Assembly (NCBI GenBank): GCA_029565065.1
Contig: JAKQOW010000147.1
Span: 1-32,545, forward strand
Direction of reading: 5' to 3'
Length of the DNA stretch: 32,545 nt
DNA from: Acidobacteriota bacterium
GTDB taxonomy: Bacteria > Acidobacteriota > JAAYUB01
The position numbers and the translations under genes were made by a program. Shown piece after piece: positions 10,447 to 18,828 of the stretch (positions within the stretch are counted from its first letter, which is position 1; each line of letters begins with the position of its first letter). The notes under the pieces were generated by a model. That model did no database searches, had not been told where the DNA came from, and saw only the letters and a program-made list of their open reading frames with translations.

Positions 10447-11391
10447 ATGAAGAAGCAACGCATCGTCATCGCTTTCGGAGGCAACGCCATCCTGCAGAAA
10501 GGCCAGGAGGGCACGGTCTACGAGCAGTTCGCCAACACGCGCCTGGCCATCGACCGGATCATGGGCCTGATCCGGGACGGCCATGACATCGTCATCACCC
10601 ACGGCAACGGCCCGCAGGTGGGCAACATGATGATCCGGGTGGACCGCTCGCGCGGCTTCGCCTACGACCTGCCGCTGGGCGTCTGCGTGGCCGACACCCA
10701 GGGCGAGATGGGCTACATGATCGCCCAGTCGCTCCAGAACCGCCTCACCCGCGAGCAGATCCGCCGCGAGGTGGTGGCCGTGGTCACCCAGGTCGTCGTG
10801 GACCGCGAGGACCCCAGCCTGAAGCATCCCACCAAGCCGGTGGGCCGGTTCCACACCGAGGACGAGGCGCGCCTGATGATGGCCGAGGGGAAGCACATGG
10901 TGGAGGACGCCGGCCGGGGCTGGCGCCACGTGGTGCCCTCGCCCCACCCGAGCCGGGTGGTGGAAAGCCCCGTCATCCGCCAGCTCGTGGATGCCGGGCA
11001 CATCGTCATCGCCTGCGGCGGCGGCGGCATGCCCGTCTACATCGCGGACGACGGCACGTACGAGGGGATCGACGGCGTCGTGGACAAGGACCGCGCCTCG
11101 GCGGTGCTCGCCCGCGAGATCGGCGCCGACGAGCTGATCATCCTCACCGAAGTGGACAAGGTCGCCCTCAACTTCAACAAGCCGGACCAGCGCTTCCTGG
11201 ACAGCTTGACGGTGGCGGAAGCGCGCCGGTACCTGGCCGAGGGCCACTTCCACAAGGGGAGCATGGGCCCCAAGGTGGAGGCGGTGATCGACTTCCTCGA
11301 AAGCGGCGGCCAGCGGGCCATCATCGCCTCGCTCGACAAGGCGTACGATGCGCTGCACGGCCGCGCCGGCACGCACTTCACCCGGGAATAG
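10447..11391 (+). CDS. arcC: Carbamate kinase
   Basis: 314 aa, the normal size. It catalyses carbamoyl phosphate + ADP = carbamate + ATP; the physiological direction is usually ATP formation. Landmarks of the amino acid kinase fold: AFGGNAIL at the N-terminus, ITHGNGPQVGNM, a PVGRF loop typical of carbamate kinases, IACGGGGMPV, VDKDRASAVLA (nucleotide site), TEVDKVALNF and a C-terminal GSMGPKVEAVIDFL. GGAG lies about 8 nt upstream of the ATG. It sits between pyrBI and ornithine carbamoyltransferase, so it shares its substrate with both neighbours. A 162-bp repeat-containing gap follows. Confidence 0.96.
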   Translation: MKKQRIVIAFGGNAILQKGQEGTVYEQFANTRLAIDRIMGLIRDGHDIVITHGNGPQVGNMMIRVDRSRGFAYDLPLGVCVADTQGEMGYMIAQSLQNRLTREQIRREVVAVVTQVVVDREDPSLKHPTKPVGRFHTEDEARLMMAEGKHMVEDAGRGWRHVVPSPHPSRVVESPVIRQLVDAGHIVIACGGGGMPVYIADDGTYEGIDGVVDKDRASAVLAREIGADELIILTEVDKVALNFNKPDQRFLDSLTVAEARRYLAEGHFHKGSMGPKVEAVIDFLESGGQRAIIASLDKAYDALHGRAGTHFTRE

Positions 11392-11522
11392 AGGCTCGAG
11401 GCTAGAGGCTCGAGTTGAAAGTCTTGGGTCAAAATCTTGGAATTGGAAGTTCGATGCTGGAGTTCTGGCAGGATGATATCGAATAGAAGGTACGAGCCTC
11501 GAGTCTCGAGTCTCTAGCCTCG
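11391..11522. repeat. Intergenic element bounded by inverted repeats (short-word repeat family)
   Basis: The gap between arcC and the OTC gene is bounded by CGAGGCTAGAGGCTCGAG (11397-11414) and CTCGAGTCTCTAGCCTCG (11505-11522), which are inverted copies with one mismatch in 18. The interior is made of short words such as GTTGAAAGTC and TTGGAATTGGAAG. The words GAGGCTCGAGGCT and GTTGAAAGTC recur in the gap at 31760-32160, so this is a dispersed family. It has no coding capacity and starts directly at the arcC stop. It could form a long imperfect stem in RNA or be a miniature mobile unit; neither is shown. Confidence 0.6.
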
Positions 11523-11553
11523 ATAAGAAAATTTGATTCAAGGAGATACACCC

Positions 11554-12492
11554 ATGGCATTTAACCTCAAAGGGCGTTCGCTGCTGAGTCTCAGGGAGGA
11601 AACCCCCGAGGAAATCCGCTTCCTGCTGGACATCTCTCATCAGGTGAAGAAGGACCGGCGGGCGGGCGTCGCTCACCAGCGCTTTCTGGGCAAGACGCTG
11701 GCGCTGATCTTCGAAAAGCGGTCCACCCGGACCCGCTGCGCCTTCGAGACCGCCTTCGGCGAAGAGGGCGGCTATCCGGTGTTCCTGTCGGTCGATGACA
11801 TCCAACTCGGCGCCAAGGAGAGCGTCGAGGACACTGCCCGGGTGCTGGGCCGGATGTTCGACGCCATCCAGTTCCGCGGCTTCAAGCAGGAGACCGTGGA
11901 CGCGCTGGCCCGCTGGTCCGGCGTACCGGTCTACAACGGCCTGACCGACCTGTATCATCCCACCCAGGTCCTGGCCGACCTGATGACCGTGGAGGAGGCT
12001 TTCGGCCGCCTGGCGGGCATCCGGTTCGTATACGCCGGCGACGGCCGCAACAACATGGCCAACTCGCTCATGATCGGCTGCGCCAAGATGGGCCTGCACT
12101 ACGTCATCGCCGCGCCGAAATCGCTCTGGCCCGCCAAGGAGCTGGTCAAGGAGTGCCAGGCGTGGGCCAAGGCGTCGGGCGGCTCCATCGCCATCACCGA
12201 CCAGATGAAGGACGCGGTGAAAGGCGCCGAGATCATCTACACCGACGTCTGGGCATCCATGGGCGAAGAGAGCAAGGCCAAGGAACGCATCCAGCTCCTG
12301 ACCCCCTACCAGGTCAACGCCAAAGCCCTGGCCGCCACCGGCCGGCGCGACACCGTGTTCCTCCACTGCCTCCCGGCGGTGAAGGGGCAGGAGGTCACCG
12401 CCGACGTGCTCGATGGCCCGCAGAGCCGCGCCTGGGACGAGGCGGAGAACCGCAAGCACACCATCAAGGCCGTCATGCTGGCCACAATATAG
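11554..12492 (+). CDS. Ornithine carbamoyltransferase
   Basis: 312 aa. It interconverts ornithine + carbamoyl phosphate and citrulline + phosphate. Signatures: FEKRSTRTRCAFETAF (carbamoyl-phosphate loop), YHPTQVLADLMT, the ornithine-side DVWASMGEE loop, and FLHCLPAV with the catalytic Cys. The start at 11554 has AGGAG 9 nt upstream and matches the family N-terminus (NLKGRSLLSL). Sequence alone does not separate anabolic ArgF from catabolic ArcB. The adjacent carbamate kinase favours a catabolic or shared-pool role, while the adjacent pyrBI leaves an anabolic role open. It is separated from arcC by the repeat element and from the next operon by a hairpin and promoter. Confidence 0.95.
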   Translation: MAFNLKGRSLLSLREETPEEIRFLLDISHQVKKDRRAGVAHQRFLGKTLALIFEKRSTRTRCAFETAFGEEGGYPVFLSVDDIQLGAKESVEDTARVLGRMFDAIQFRGFKQETVDALARWSGVPVYNGLTDLYHPTQVLADLMTVEEAFGRLAGIRFVYAGDGRNNMANSLMIGCAKMGLHYVIAAPKSLWPAKELVKECQAWAKASGGSIAITDQMKDAVKGAEIIYTDVWASMGEESKAKERIQLLTPYQVNAKALAATGRRDTVFLHCLPAVKGQEVTADVLDGPQSRAWDEAENRKHTIKAVMLATI

Positions 12493-12545
12493 CCGCGCAG
12501 TCCGTCGCCGCGGCCCAGACCGCCCGCCCGCCCGGCTCCAGCGGC

Positions 12546-12568
12546 CGGGCCGGCCGGAGCCCGGCCCG
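12546..12568 (+). terminator. Hairpin without U-tract after the OTC gene
   Basis: CGGGCCGG (12546-12553) and CCGGCCCG (12561-12568) form a perfect 8-bp stem with a 7-nt loop, about 54 nt after the OTC stop and before the carboxylase promoter. No T-run follows. Confidence 0.4.
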
Positions 12569-12581
12569 ACCGGGATTTGCG

Positions 12582-12610
12582 TTGCATTCCCCGGGGGGCG
12601 TGATTAAGAT
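12582..12610 (+). promoter_or_regulatory. Promoter candidate of the acyl-CoA carboxylase operon
   Basis: TTGCAT (12582-12587) and TAAGAT (12605-12610) are 17 bp apart (3 and 4 of 6). The preceding ATTTGCGTT is shared with the candidate at 18100, which has TTGCTT as its -35. Both are weak by consensus, but the shared layout supports them. Confidence 0.4.
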
Positions 12611-12642
12611 AGACGCGCTCATCCCGGCACAGGAGACAGACC

Positions 12643-14196
12643 ATGACCACTCTGCGTGAGAAAACGCGCGAATTGCTGGATATGATCGAGGTCGCCCGCC
12701 AGGGCGGCGGCCCCGACAAGATCAAGAGCCAGCACGCCAAGGGCAAGTTCACCGCCCGGGAACGGCTGGACATCCTGCTCGACCCGGGGTCGTTCCACGA
12801 GCTGGACACCTTCGTCCAGCACAAGTGCAACGATTTCGGCATGGAGAAGATGGTCTACCCGGGCGACGGCGTCATCACCGGCTACGGCGCCATCGGCGGC
12901 CGGCTGGTGTACGTCTACGCGCAGGACTTCACCGTCCTGGGCGGGTCGCTGGGCAAGAAGCAGTCCGAAAAGATCTGCAAGGTGATGGACCTGGCGGTTC
13001 AGAACGGCGCCCCGATGATCGGTCTCAACGACAGCGGCGGCGCCCGCATCCAGGAAGGGGTCATGAGCCTGGCCGGCTACGGCGACATCTTCTACCGCAA
13101 CACGAACACCTCCGGCATTGTGCCGCAGATCGCGGTGATCATGGGCCCGTGCGCCGGCGGCGCGGTCTACTCGCCGGGCATCATGGACATGGTGTTCATG
13201 GTCAAAGGCACCAGCCACATGTTCATCACCGGCCCCGACGTGATCAAGGCCGTGACGAAGGAGGAGGTCACCTTTGACGAGCTGGGCTCCGCCCAGACCC
13301 ACAACACGGAGAGCGGGGTGGCCCACTTCATGGCCGAGGACGAGGAGGAGGCCCTGCAGAAAGTCAAGACCCTGCTCGGCTACATCCCGTCGAACAACCT
13401 CGAGCCGCCGCCGGTGGTGGACCCCGGCGATGACCCCCAGCGTATCTGCGACGAGTTGTATGACATCGTGCCGTACGACCCCATCAAGGCGTACGATGTC
13501 AAGGACGTGGTCCGCTGCCTGATGGACCGCGGCCAGTATTTCGAGGTGCACGAGCACTACGCGCCCAACATCTCGGTGGGCTTCGCCCGCCTCAACGGGC
13601 GGACGGTGGGCGTGGTCGCCAACAACCCCAAGTTCTTCGCCGGCACCCTGGACATCAACGCCTCGGTGAAGGGAGCACGGTTCATCCGCTTCTGCGACGC
13701 GTTCAACATCCCGCTGGTGGTGCTGTGCGACGTGCCCGGCTTCCTCCCCGGCAAGAGCCAGGAACTCAGCGGCATCATCCGGCACGGCGCCAAGCTGATG
13801 TACGCCTTCTCCGAGGCCACTGTGCCGCGCGTGACCGTGGTCACCCGCAAGGCCTACGGCGGCGCCTACATCGTCATGAACTCGAAGCACATCGGCGCCG
13901 ACCTCAACTACGCCTGGCCCTCGGCCGAAATCGCGGTGATGGGGCCGGAGGGCGCCATCAACATCATCTTCCGCCGGGAGCTGGCCGAGGCCGAGGACTC
14001 CGCCCGCAAGCGCACCCAGCTCCTCGACGACTACCGGAAGAAGTTCGCCAATCCCAAACTGCCATCGGAGTACGGCTTCATCGACGAGATCATTCCGCCC
14101 CACCTGACCCGGGTGCGGCTCATCTCCGCCATGGAGACGATGCAGGGCAAGCGGGTCGCCCGTCCGTACCGCAAGCACGGGAACATCCCGCTCTAG
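12643..14196 (+). CDS. Acyl-CoA carboxylase carboxyltransferase subunit (PccB/MmdA family)
   Basis: 517 aa, full length for propionyl-CoA carboxylase beta or methylmalonyl-CoA decarboxylase alpha. It moves CO2 between biotin and an acyl-CoA. Two crotonase-like halves are visible: the N-terminal half with [37 protein letters not shown] and [13 protein letters not shown]; the C-terminal half with [36 protein letters not shown] and [11 protein letters not shown]. The paired Gly-rich oxyanion sites are intact. Propionyl-CoA is the likeliest substrate by family; acetyl- or butyryl-CoA cannot be excluded. AGGAGA lies 7 nt upstream. Biotin carboxylase follows after 13 bp, which favours ATP-driven carboxylation over Na+-pumping decarboxylation, since no membrane beta subunit is nearby. 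Confidence 0.94.
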   Translation: MTTLREKTRELLDMIEVARQGGGPDKIKSQHAKGKFTARERLDILLDPGSFHELDTFVQHKCNDFGMEKMVYPGDGVITGYGAIGGRLVYVYAQDFTVLGGSLGKKQSEKICKVMDLAVQNGAPMIGLNDSGGARIQEGVMSLAGYGDIFYRNTNTSGIVPQIAVIMGPCAGGAVYSPGIMDMVFMVKGTSHMFITGPDVIKAVTKEEVTFDELGSAQTHNTESGVAHFMAEDEEEALQKVKTLLGYIPSNNLEPPPVVDPGDDPQRICDELYDIVPYDPIKAYDVKDVVRCLMDRGQYFEVHEHYAPNISVGFARLNGRTVGVVANNPKFFAGTLDINASVKGARFIRFCDAFNIPLVVLCDVPGFLPGKSQELSGIIRHGAKLMYAFSEATVPRVTVVTRKAYGGAYIVMNSKHIGADLNYAWPSAEIAVMGPEGAINIIFRRELAEAEDSARKRTQLLDDYRKKFANPKLPSEYGFIDEIIPPHLTRVRLISAMETMQGKRVARPYRKHGNIPL

Positions 14197-14209
14197 GAGG
14201 GAGGAGACC

Positions 14210-15712
14210 ATGCAGAAGATCCTGGTCGCCAACCGGGGCGAGATCGCGCTGAGCGCGCTGCGCTGCATCCGGGAGATGGGCCTCGAGAGCGCCACCGTCT
14301 ACTCGAGCGTCGACGCCGACTCCCTGCATGTCCGTTACGCCGACCAGGCGCTGCCGCTGGCCGGGGCGCGGACCTCCCGCACCTACGGCTCCATCCAGCG
14401 GATTCTGGAGGCGGCCGAGGCGGCCGGCGCCGACGCCGTCTACTGCGGGTACGGCTTCCTGTCGGAGTCGCCGGAGTTCGCCCACGGCTGCCGCGAGAAG
14501 GGCCTCACCTTCATCGGCCCGGCGCCGGAGGTGCTGGCCAGCTGCCACGAGAAGCTGCTCCTGCTGAGCAAGGCCGCCCAGCTGAAAATCCCGGTGCCGG
14601 AGCACAGCCTGCCGGTGCAGGACGAGGCGGACCTCGTCCAGAAAGCGCAGGACCTGGGCTACCCCGTCCTGCTCAAGCCGGTGACCGGCACCGGCGGCCG
14701 GTACATCTTCAAGGCCTACCGGAAGGAGGACCTGCTGGCGAGCTACCGCGCTTTCCTCCGCGAGCAGGCGATCAAGGGACTGAACGTGCCGTTCTACCTC
14801 GAGCGGTACATCCGCCGGGCGGTGCACATCGAGTTTCCGGTGCTGGCCGACCACCACGGCAACGCGGTCCAGCTCGGCGAGCGCGAATGCGTCGTGCAGC
14901 GCCGCTTCCAAAAGCTGATCTCGGAAACGCCGTCGGCCTGGCTCCCGACCGAGAACCGGGACCAGATGGCCGCGGCGGCGCTGTCGCTGATCCGCAGCGT
15001 CGGCTTCACCGGCTGCGGGGCGGTGGAGTTCATGGTGGACGAAAAGGGCCGCTGGTACTTCATGGAGATCAACCCGCGGCTCCAGGTGGAGTACGCGCTC
15101 ACCGAGATCGTCTACGGCGTGGAAATCATCAAGGAACAGATCCGCATCGCGGCGGGTGAGCCGCTGAACCTGCCCGCGGACGCCCACCGGCCCCGGCTGC
15201 ACGCCATCGAATGCCGGATCAACGCCGAGGATCCCGGCCACGATTTCCAGCCGTCCGCCGGATTGGTCCACGAGTACTACATCCCCGGCGGCTACGGCTA
15301 CAGCGTGCTCTCGAGCGTCCAGAAGGGGAAGCGGATCGATATCTACTACGACCCCATGATCATGAAGGTGGACTGCTTCGCCGCCACCCGCGCCGAGGCG
15401 CTGGCGAAGACCCGCTTCGCCCTGGAGGCGATCCGGCTGAAGGGCGTCCAGACGAACATCCCGTTCCTGAGCCGCGTCGTGGGGAGCGAAGCGTTCGCCG
15501 ACGGCTCCCTGAAGTGCGACCTCAAGCTCAAGGACTTCCTGCCGCAGGCCGCCGACGACCGCCGCCGCCAGGAGGTGGCCGCGCTGGTGGCCGTGCTCAA
15601 CCATGAGCTGCTGGGCCGCTTCCGGACATCCGCGTTCCAGCGGACCACCCCCGGCGGCAACGTCTGGGGCATGTCCGGCCGGGTGGAGCTCATCACCCGC
15701 CGCCATCTGTGA
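14210..15712 (+). CDS. Divergent biotin carboxylase subunit
   Basis: 500 aa. It should carboxylate biotin on the carrier protein using ATP and bicarbonate. The ATP-grasp fold is complete: KILVANRGEIALSALR, GYGFLSES, Lys115 and Lys156, YLERYIRRAVHIEFP, WYFMEINPRLQVEY, and HAIECRINAEDP with the catalytic Arg. By recalled E. coli AccC numbering, Lys116, Lys159, Glu276, Glu288, Asn290, Glu296 and Arg338 all have counterparts. It differs at usually invariant places: the Gly-rich ATP lid GGGGGRG reads TGTGGRY (159-165), the RRHQK motif reads RRFQK, and VEHPVTE reads VEYALTE. A C-terminal extension of about 40 residues follows the family end. It is probably active but may be tuned differently. GGAGGGAGGAG precedes the ATG. 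Confidence 0.88.
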   Translation: MQKILVANRGEIALSALRCIREMGLESATVYSSVDADSLHVRYADQALPLAGARTSRTYGSIQRILEAAEAAGADAVYCGYGFLSESPEFAHGCREKGLTFIGPAPEVLASCHEKLLLLSKAAQLKIPVPEHSLPVQDEADLVQKAQDLGYPVLLKPVTGTGGRYIFKAYRKEDLLASYRAFLREQAIKGLNVPFYLERYIRRAVHIEFPVLADHHGNAVQLGERECVVQRRFQKLISETPSAWLPTENRDQMAAAALSLIRSVGFTGCGAVEFMVDEKGRWYFMEINPRLQVEYALTEIVYGVEIIKEQIRIAAGEPLNLPADAHRPRLHAIECRINAEDPGHDFQPSAGLVHEYYIPGGYGYSVLSSVQKGKRIDIYYDPMIMKVDCFAATRAEALAKTRFALEAIRLKGVQTNIPFLSRVVGSEAFADGSLKCDLKLKDFLPQAADDRRRQEVAALVAVLNHELLGRFRTSAFQRTTPGGNVWGMSGRVELITRRHL

Positions 15713-15727
15713 GGAGAGGCCACGGCC

Positions 15728-16246
15728 ATGAAGTACCGCGTGTGCATCGACAACAAGAACTTCAACGTGATCCTCGCCGACGTCTATCCCGACCCGGCGG
15801 AGGAAGTGGATGTCGAAATCGGTTATCACCGTTATCGCAGCCGGATCCTGGCCTGGAGCCGGGAGCAGGGGATCCTGTCCATCCTGGTGGACGGCGTGCC
15901 GTTCGATATCGAGGCGGTCCGCAACGAGAGCGGCGACCTGGCGGCGGTCAAGGTGGACAACACTCTGTTTTCGGTTCAGGAGATCATGGCCGGCAAGCTC
16001 CTCACCACGCGCCAGGAAGTGAAAATGGTGAAGGAGGGGCTGGTGCGCGCGTTCATGCCCGGGCTCATTGTCCGTGTGCTGAAGAGCGCGGGGGAAACGG
16101 TCGCCGAAGGGGACACCATCCTGTACATGGAAGCGATGAAAATGGAGAACGCCATCGTCGCGCCGCGTGCGGGGACCATCAGCCGCATCGGTCCCAAGGA
16201 AGGTGAAACCGTGCTAACTGGAGATGTGCTTTTCGTCGTTGAATAG
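15728..16246 (+). CDS. Biotin carboxyl carrier protein of the acyl-CoA carboxylase
   Basis: 172 aa. The C-terminal 75 residues are a biotinyl domain: VRAFMPGLIVRVLKSAGETVAEGDTI, then EAMKMEN with the biotinylated Lys, then the mirror-image second half ending DVLFVVE. The N-terminal 90 residues form a beta-rich part like the BT/linker domain that docks carrier to carboxylase in PCC-type enzymes. GAGGAGAGG lies 8 nt before the ATG. It is the last gene of the three-gene operon, 15 bp after biotin carboxylase. It needs a BirA ligase, which is not in the window. Confidence 0.93.
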   Translation: MKYRVCIDNKNFNVILADVYPDPAEEVDVEIGYHRYRSRILAWSREQGILSILVDGVPFDIEAVRNESGDLAAVKVDNTLFSVQEIMAGKLLTTRQEVKMVKEGLVRAFMPGLIVRVLKSAGETVAEGDTILYMEAMKMENAIVAPRAGTISRIGPKEGETVLTGDVLFVVE

Positions 16247-16678
16247 TGGGTGCAATCTGACCGCTATTCGCAACCCCTTATCCCGTGCGAAGTTGTATTT
16301 CTCCTCGCCGCTGTAAATGCGCCCTGTGGAGAAATCTGTGGAAATCTTCGCCGTATCCGAATGGGCATGTAATCCGATTACAGTATAAATAAAAGTCATT
16401 TGTTTGTAATGAGATGGCGGACTGCCACTTATTTAAGCAAATCGGGGAAATCCCGATTCGGCGCCCACCTTCTGGGATTGTCCACAAGTTTTCCTCACGC
16501 GGATCCACAATTTCTTTGAATATTTTTGAATATCAAGTGGTTAGAAAAACGGCTCCCGAACGGATCTGAGAAGGTGCCCGACCAGCGTGCGTTTCGGGGC
16601 GGCTCGACCGGTGAACAGGCGCCGTGTCCGGAGGCTCGGCCACGCATCGGGTGCCGATGCGGATGTGTTGACGGGCAG
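16247..16678. other. AT-rich convergent intergenic region with DnaA-box-like sites
   Basis: A 432-bp gap between two converging genes, so no promoter is needed here, yet it is the most AT-rich part of the window. DnaA-box-like 9-mers: TGTGGAGAA (16325-16333, 1 mismatch to TTATCCACA on the other strand), TGTGGAAAT (16337-16345, 2 mismatches), TTGTCCACA (16478-16486, 1 mismatch) and GGATCCACA (16501-16509, 2 mismatches). Directly after the last box come two copies of TTTGAATAT, 10 bp apart (16515-16533), in an A/T tract. TGTAATCCGATTACA (16368-16382) is a palindrome, and AATCGGG/CCCGATT (16440-16458) is a hairpin. The layout resembles a replication origin or another DnaA target; this is inferred, not shown. 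The rest (16560-16678) holds nothing recognisable. Confidence 0.35.
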
Positions 16679-17776
16679 CTAGTCCCGGGGCGGATCCGGC
16701 GGCGCGGCCGGCGGATTGGAAAGGTCCGCGTCCGATTGCGGGGCCGCGTCGTCGGGTGGCGCGACGGGTTCGGCGCCGATGGCGGGTGCCGTCTCGGCTT
16801 CCGTGACGACGGCGGGCGCCGGCGGAGCCGGGGGTGGCGCGAAGGCAGCCAGCCGTTCCGCCAGTGCGGGATCCACCTGCGCCAGCGCCTGGATGGGATA
16901 CATGCGCATGACGACGTAGATGGGCAGGAGCAGCGTCTGGCCGACCCAGGGAATGGCGGCGATGCAGCAGGTCAGGCAGACGCCGCAGCTCATCACGAAA
17001 CTCGCGGCGATGCTCAGCCCAAGGCGCATCAGCAGGTACAGCAGCAGGGCGCCGGTGTGTTCCTGAAACAGGGTGAAGAAGGCGTTCCAGGCCTCGAGCA
17101 CCCGGATGCGCCGGCTCCACATGATGGGGACGACGAAGTCCTCCAGGTAGATGGCAATGACGATGATGGGGATGAGAGCCAGCAGGGCGCCGGCCCCGAT
17201 GGCCAGGAGCTGCGGCCAGATCTGGCCGAAGGGGGCGAACTCGCCGTCGCGGAAGAGGGTGAGGAATACGGTCACGCCCGCCAGCACCAGCAGCAGGAGG
17301 ATGAACACGCTGAAGCCGAGATACCACCAGAACAGCGACAGGCCCTGGACGCGGTTGCGGCGCCAACTCTCGCCGAGGGCGGTCTTGTTTTCCACGAGGC
17401 ACTCGACGAACATGAACCGGCCGCGGCTGAAGATGTAAGTCAACAGGATGATGACGGCCAGGAACACCAGCGCGATGCCGCCGATCACCGCGGCGATCAG
17501 CCACACGTTTCCGCCGAACCAGGACGCCGGATCACCCGGCAGCGCCTCGGCCGGGAAGCCGCTGGCGGCGAATCGGTCCGACCGGTTCTCCGCTTCGTCC
17601 TGAATGAAGGAGAAGATGTTGGGGAATCCTCCGCCATGCTGGATGTTGGCGCCGATTAACGCCAGCAGACCCCAGGCAAACCACTTCTTCCAGAGGAATG
17701 GATGAAAAAGTGTGCGGCGCATGTGCGCCCAGGCGGACTCGAACGGTTCCAGCAGCAGGAATCTGTTTTCCCCCAT
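16679..17776 (-). CDS. Multi-pass membrane protein of unknown function
   Basis: 365 aa. The soluble N-terminus (residues 1-30) is followed by a first helix in KKWFAWGLLALIGANI, a loop of about 60 residues, then helices in VWLIAAVIGGIALVFLAVIILL, LSLFWWYLGFSVFILLLLVLAG, LLAIGAGALLALIPIIVIAI, GALLLYLLMRLGLSIAA and a Cys-rich one (VMSCGVCLTCCIAAIPWVG). The last 60 residues are Pro/Ala/Asp-rich and probably disordered. The arrangement recalls DUF7544-type or GlpQ-membrane-domain-like proteins, but no family was recognised with confidence. The ATG at 17776 was chosen over a GTG at 17791 because GGGAGGT lies 5 nt upstream of it. Confidence 0.75.
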   Translation of the reverse strand: MGENRFLLLEPFESAWAHMRRTLFHPFLWKKWFAWGLLALIGANIQHGGGFPNIFSFIQDEAENRSDRFAASGFPAEALPGDPASWFGGNVWLIAAVIGGIALVFLAVIILLTYIFSRGRFMFVECLVENKTALGESWRRNRVQGLSLFWWYLGFSVFILLLLVLAGVTVFLTLFRDGEFAPFGQIWPQLLAIGAGALLALIPIIVIAIYLEDFVVPIMWSRRIRVLEAWNAFFTLFQEHTGALLLYLLMRLGLSIAASFVMSCGVCLTCCIAAIPWVGQTLLLPIYVVMRMYPIQALAQVDPALAERLAAFAPPPAPPAPAVVTEAETAPAIGAEPVAPPDDAAPQSDADLSNPPAAPPDPPRD

Positions 17777-17826
17777 CCCAACCTCCCGCACGGTTGTCTC
17801 GCTCCGATGATGTTTGTCGTGGGATC

Positions 17827-17855
17827 ATTCTATATCCGCCCCCGCCGGATCTGAA
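17827..17855 (-). promoter_or_regulatory. Promoter candidate of the membrane-protein gene
   Basis: On the minus strand, TTCAGA (17850-17855, 4 of 6) and TAGAAT (17827-17832, 5 of 6) are 17 bp apart. The start near 17820 gives a leader of about 44 nt. Confidence 0.45.
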
Positions 17856-18164
17856 CCACATTTTTAATCCGCCGGCACGTGGTCTCGGCCGGTGTCGCGC
17901 TCCCGACGCGGCGGGACCGAGAGGCCGCCGCCGTGTGGAAACGTGTGAAAATCCGGCGAACCGCCGTCTATTGAATCAGGATCTCCCGGCAGCCGCGGGC
18001 GCCGTGCGAGGCGGGCCGATCCCAAACCGCCTGCCGTCGGCCGGATCGCGCGGACCCGTTCGGCGCCGGGGGACGTGAACGGCGGGGCCAAATTTGCGTT
18101 TGCTTTTTTCATGGGCCGCCGTTACACTTCGATACATCAATCATCCGCAGCATGGGAGGTCCCG
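17856..18164. other. GC-rich divergent intergenic region, possibly structured leader
   Basis: Part of a 388-bp gap between divergent genes. 17880-17925 can fold as nested short hairpins (TCTCGG/CCGAGA outside, GTCG/CGAC inside). CCGTTC (18056-18061) pairs with GAACGG (18077-18082). No tRNA, known riboswitch or credible small gene was recognised. The right end carries the promoter candidate at 18100-18128 and the ribosome site GGGAGGT (18154-18160). Confidence 0.3.
18100..18128 (+). promoter_or_regulatory. Promoter candidate of the zinc-ribbon membrane protein gene
   Basis: TTGCTT (18100-18105) and TACACT (18123-18128) are 17 bp apart (3 and 4 of 6). The -35 and its upstream ATTTGCGTT match the candidate at 12582; the -10 TACACTT matches the one at 26084. 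Confidence 0.4.
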
Positions 18165-18797
18165 ATGTTTTGTCCTGCATGTGGCACGGAGAACCCCGAT
18201 TCGGCAAAATTCTGCAAGAATTGCGGCTTCTCGTTCCCCGCGGTAGCCGCGACGCCGCCCCCGCCGGCGCCCCCGCCGCCCGGACCGCCGCCCGGCCCGC
18301 CGTCGCCGCCTCCGTACGCCGGTGCGCCCGCGCCGCCGCCGCCCGCGCCGCCGCCGTCCTACGGCGCGCCGCCTCCGATGGCGCCGCCCATGGACGCCGC
18401 GGCCGCTCAGTCCAAGGTGTCGCTGCCGGCCATCCTCCTCATGGTGGTCGCGGGCGTGTCGATCCTGTGGCACATCGTGATGCTCCTGCTGAACATCCTG
18501 GGAACCGGCATGTCGTTCATGGGCGGCATGGCTGAGGACATGCCGAGCGAGGCGCTCTCCATGATGTCGGGCGGCGTCGGCATCCTGATGAGTATCATCT
18601 CCATCGCCATCTGCGGTGTGGTCATCTTCGGCGCCATGAAGATGAGGGCGCTGCAGTCCTACGTCTTTGCTATGGTGGCGGCGATCCTCCCCATGCTGCC
18701 TTGCATCTGGCCGTGCTGCTGCCTGGGCCTGCCGGTAGGCATCTGGGCGCTGATCGTGCTGCTGGACAAGAACGTCAAGGCGTCGTTTAGCTCCTGA
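18165..18797 (+). CDS. Zinc-ribbon membrane protein with proline-rich linker
   Basis: 210 aa. The N-terminus is a four-Cys zinc ribbon ([21 protein letters not shown]). Residues about 25-100 are Pro/Ala/Gly-rich and disordered. Three or four membrane helices follow: [47 protein letters not shown], and a last region with [22 protein letters not shown]. The ending ([21 protein letters not shown]) is common in zinc-ribbon/DUF4190-like proteins of deep-branching bacteria. Function is unknown; the ribbon probably lies on the cytoplasmic side. The start at 18165, rather than an in-frame upstream ATG at 18075, is set by GGGAGGT 5 nt away and by the family N-terminus. Confidence 0.8.
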   Translation: MFCPACGTENPDSAKFCKNCGFSFPAVAATPPPPAPPPPGPPPGPPSPPPYAGAPAPPPPAPPPSYGAPPPMAPPMDAAAAQSKVSLPAILLMVVAGVSILWHIVMLLLNILGTGMSFMGGMAEDMPSEALSMMSGGVGILMSIISIAICGVVIFGAMKMRALQSYVFAMVAAILPMLPCIWPCCCLGLPVGIWALIVLLDKNVKASFSS

Positions 18798-18828
18798 GGA
18801 AGCGCCTGTCGCACATGTGAATGACCGG

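Noticed and set aside
10426..12459. A 677-codon minus-strand open frame
   Set aside because: Antisense to arcC and the OTC gene and running through the repeat gap; shadow composition.
16214..16508. Two short overlapping minus-strand frames in the AT-rich gap
   Set aside because: No ribosome site, no recognised domain, and one overlaps the end of the biotin carrier gene. A decayed gene fragment is possible but cannot be supported.
18056..18109. Possible small-RNA terminator (hairpin followed by T-run at 18104-18109)
   Set aside because: The 6-bp stem ends about 20 nt before the T-run, too far for intrinsic termination; the T-run lies in the promoter spacer instead.
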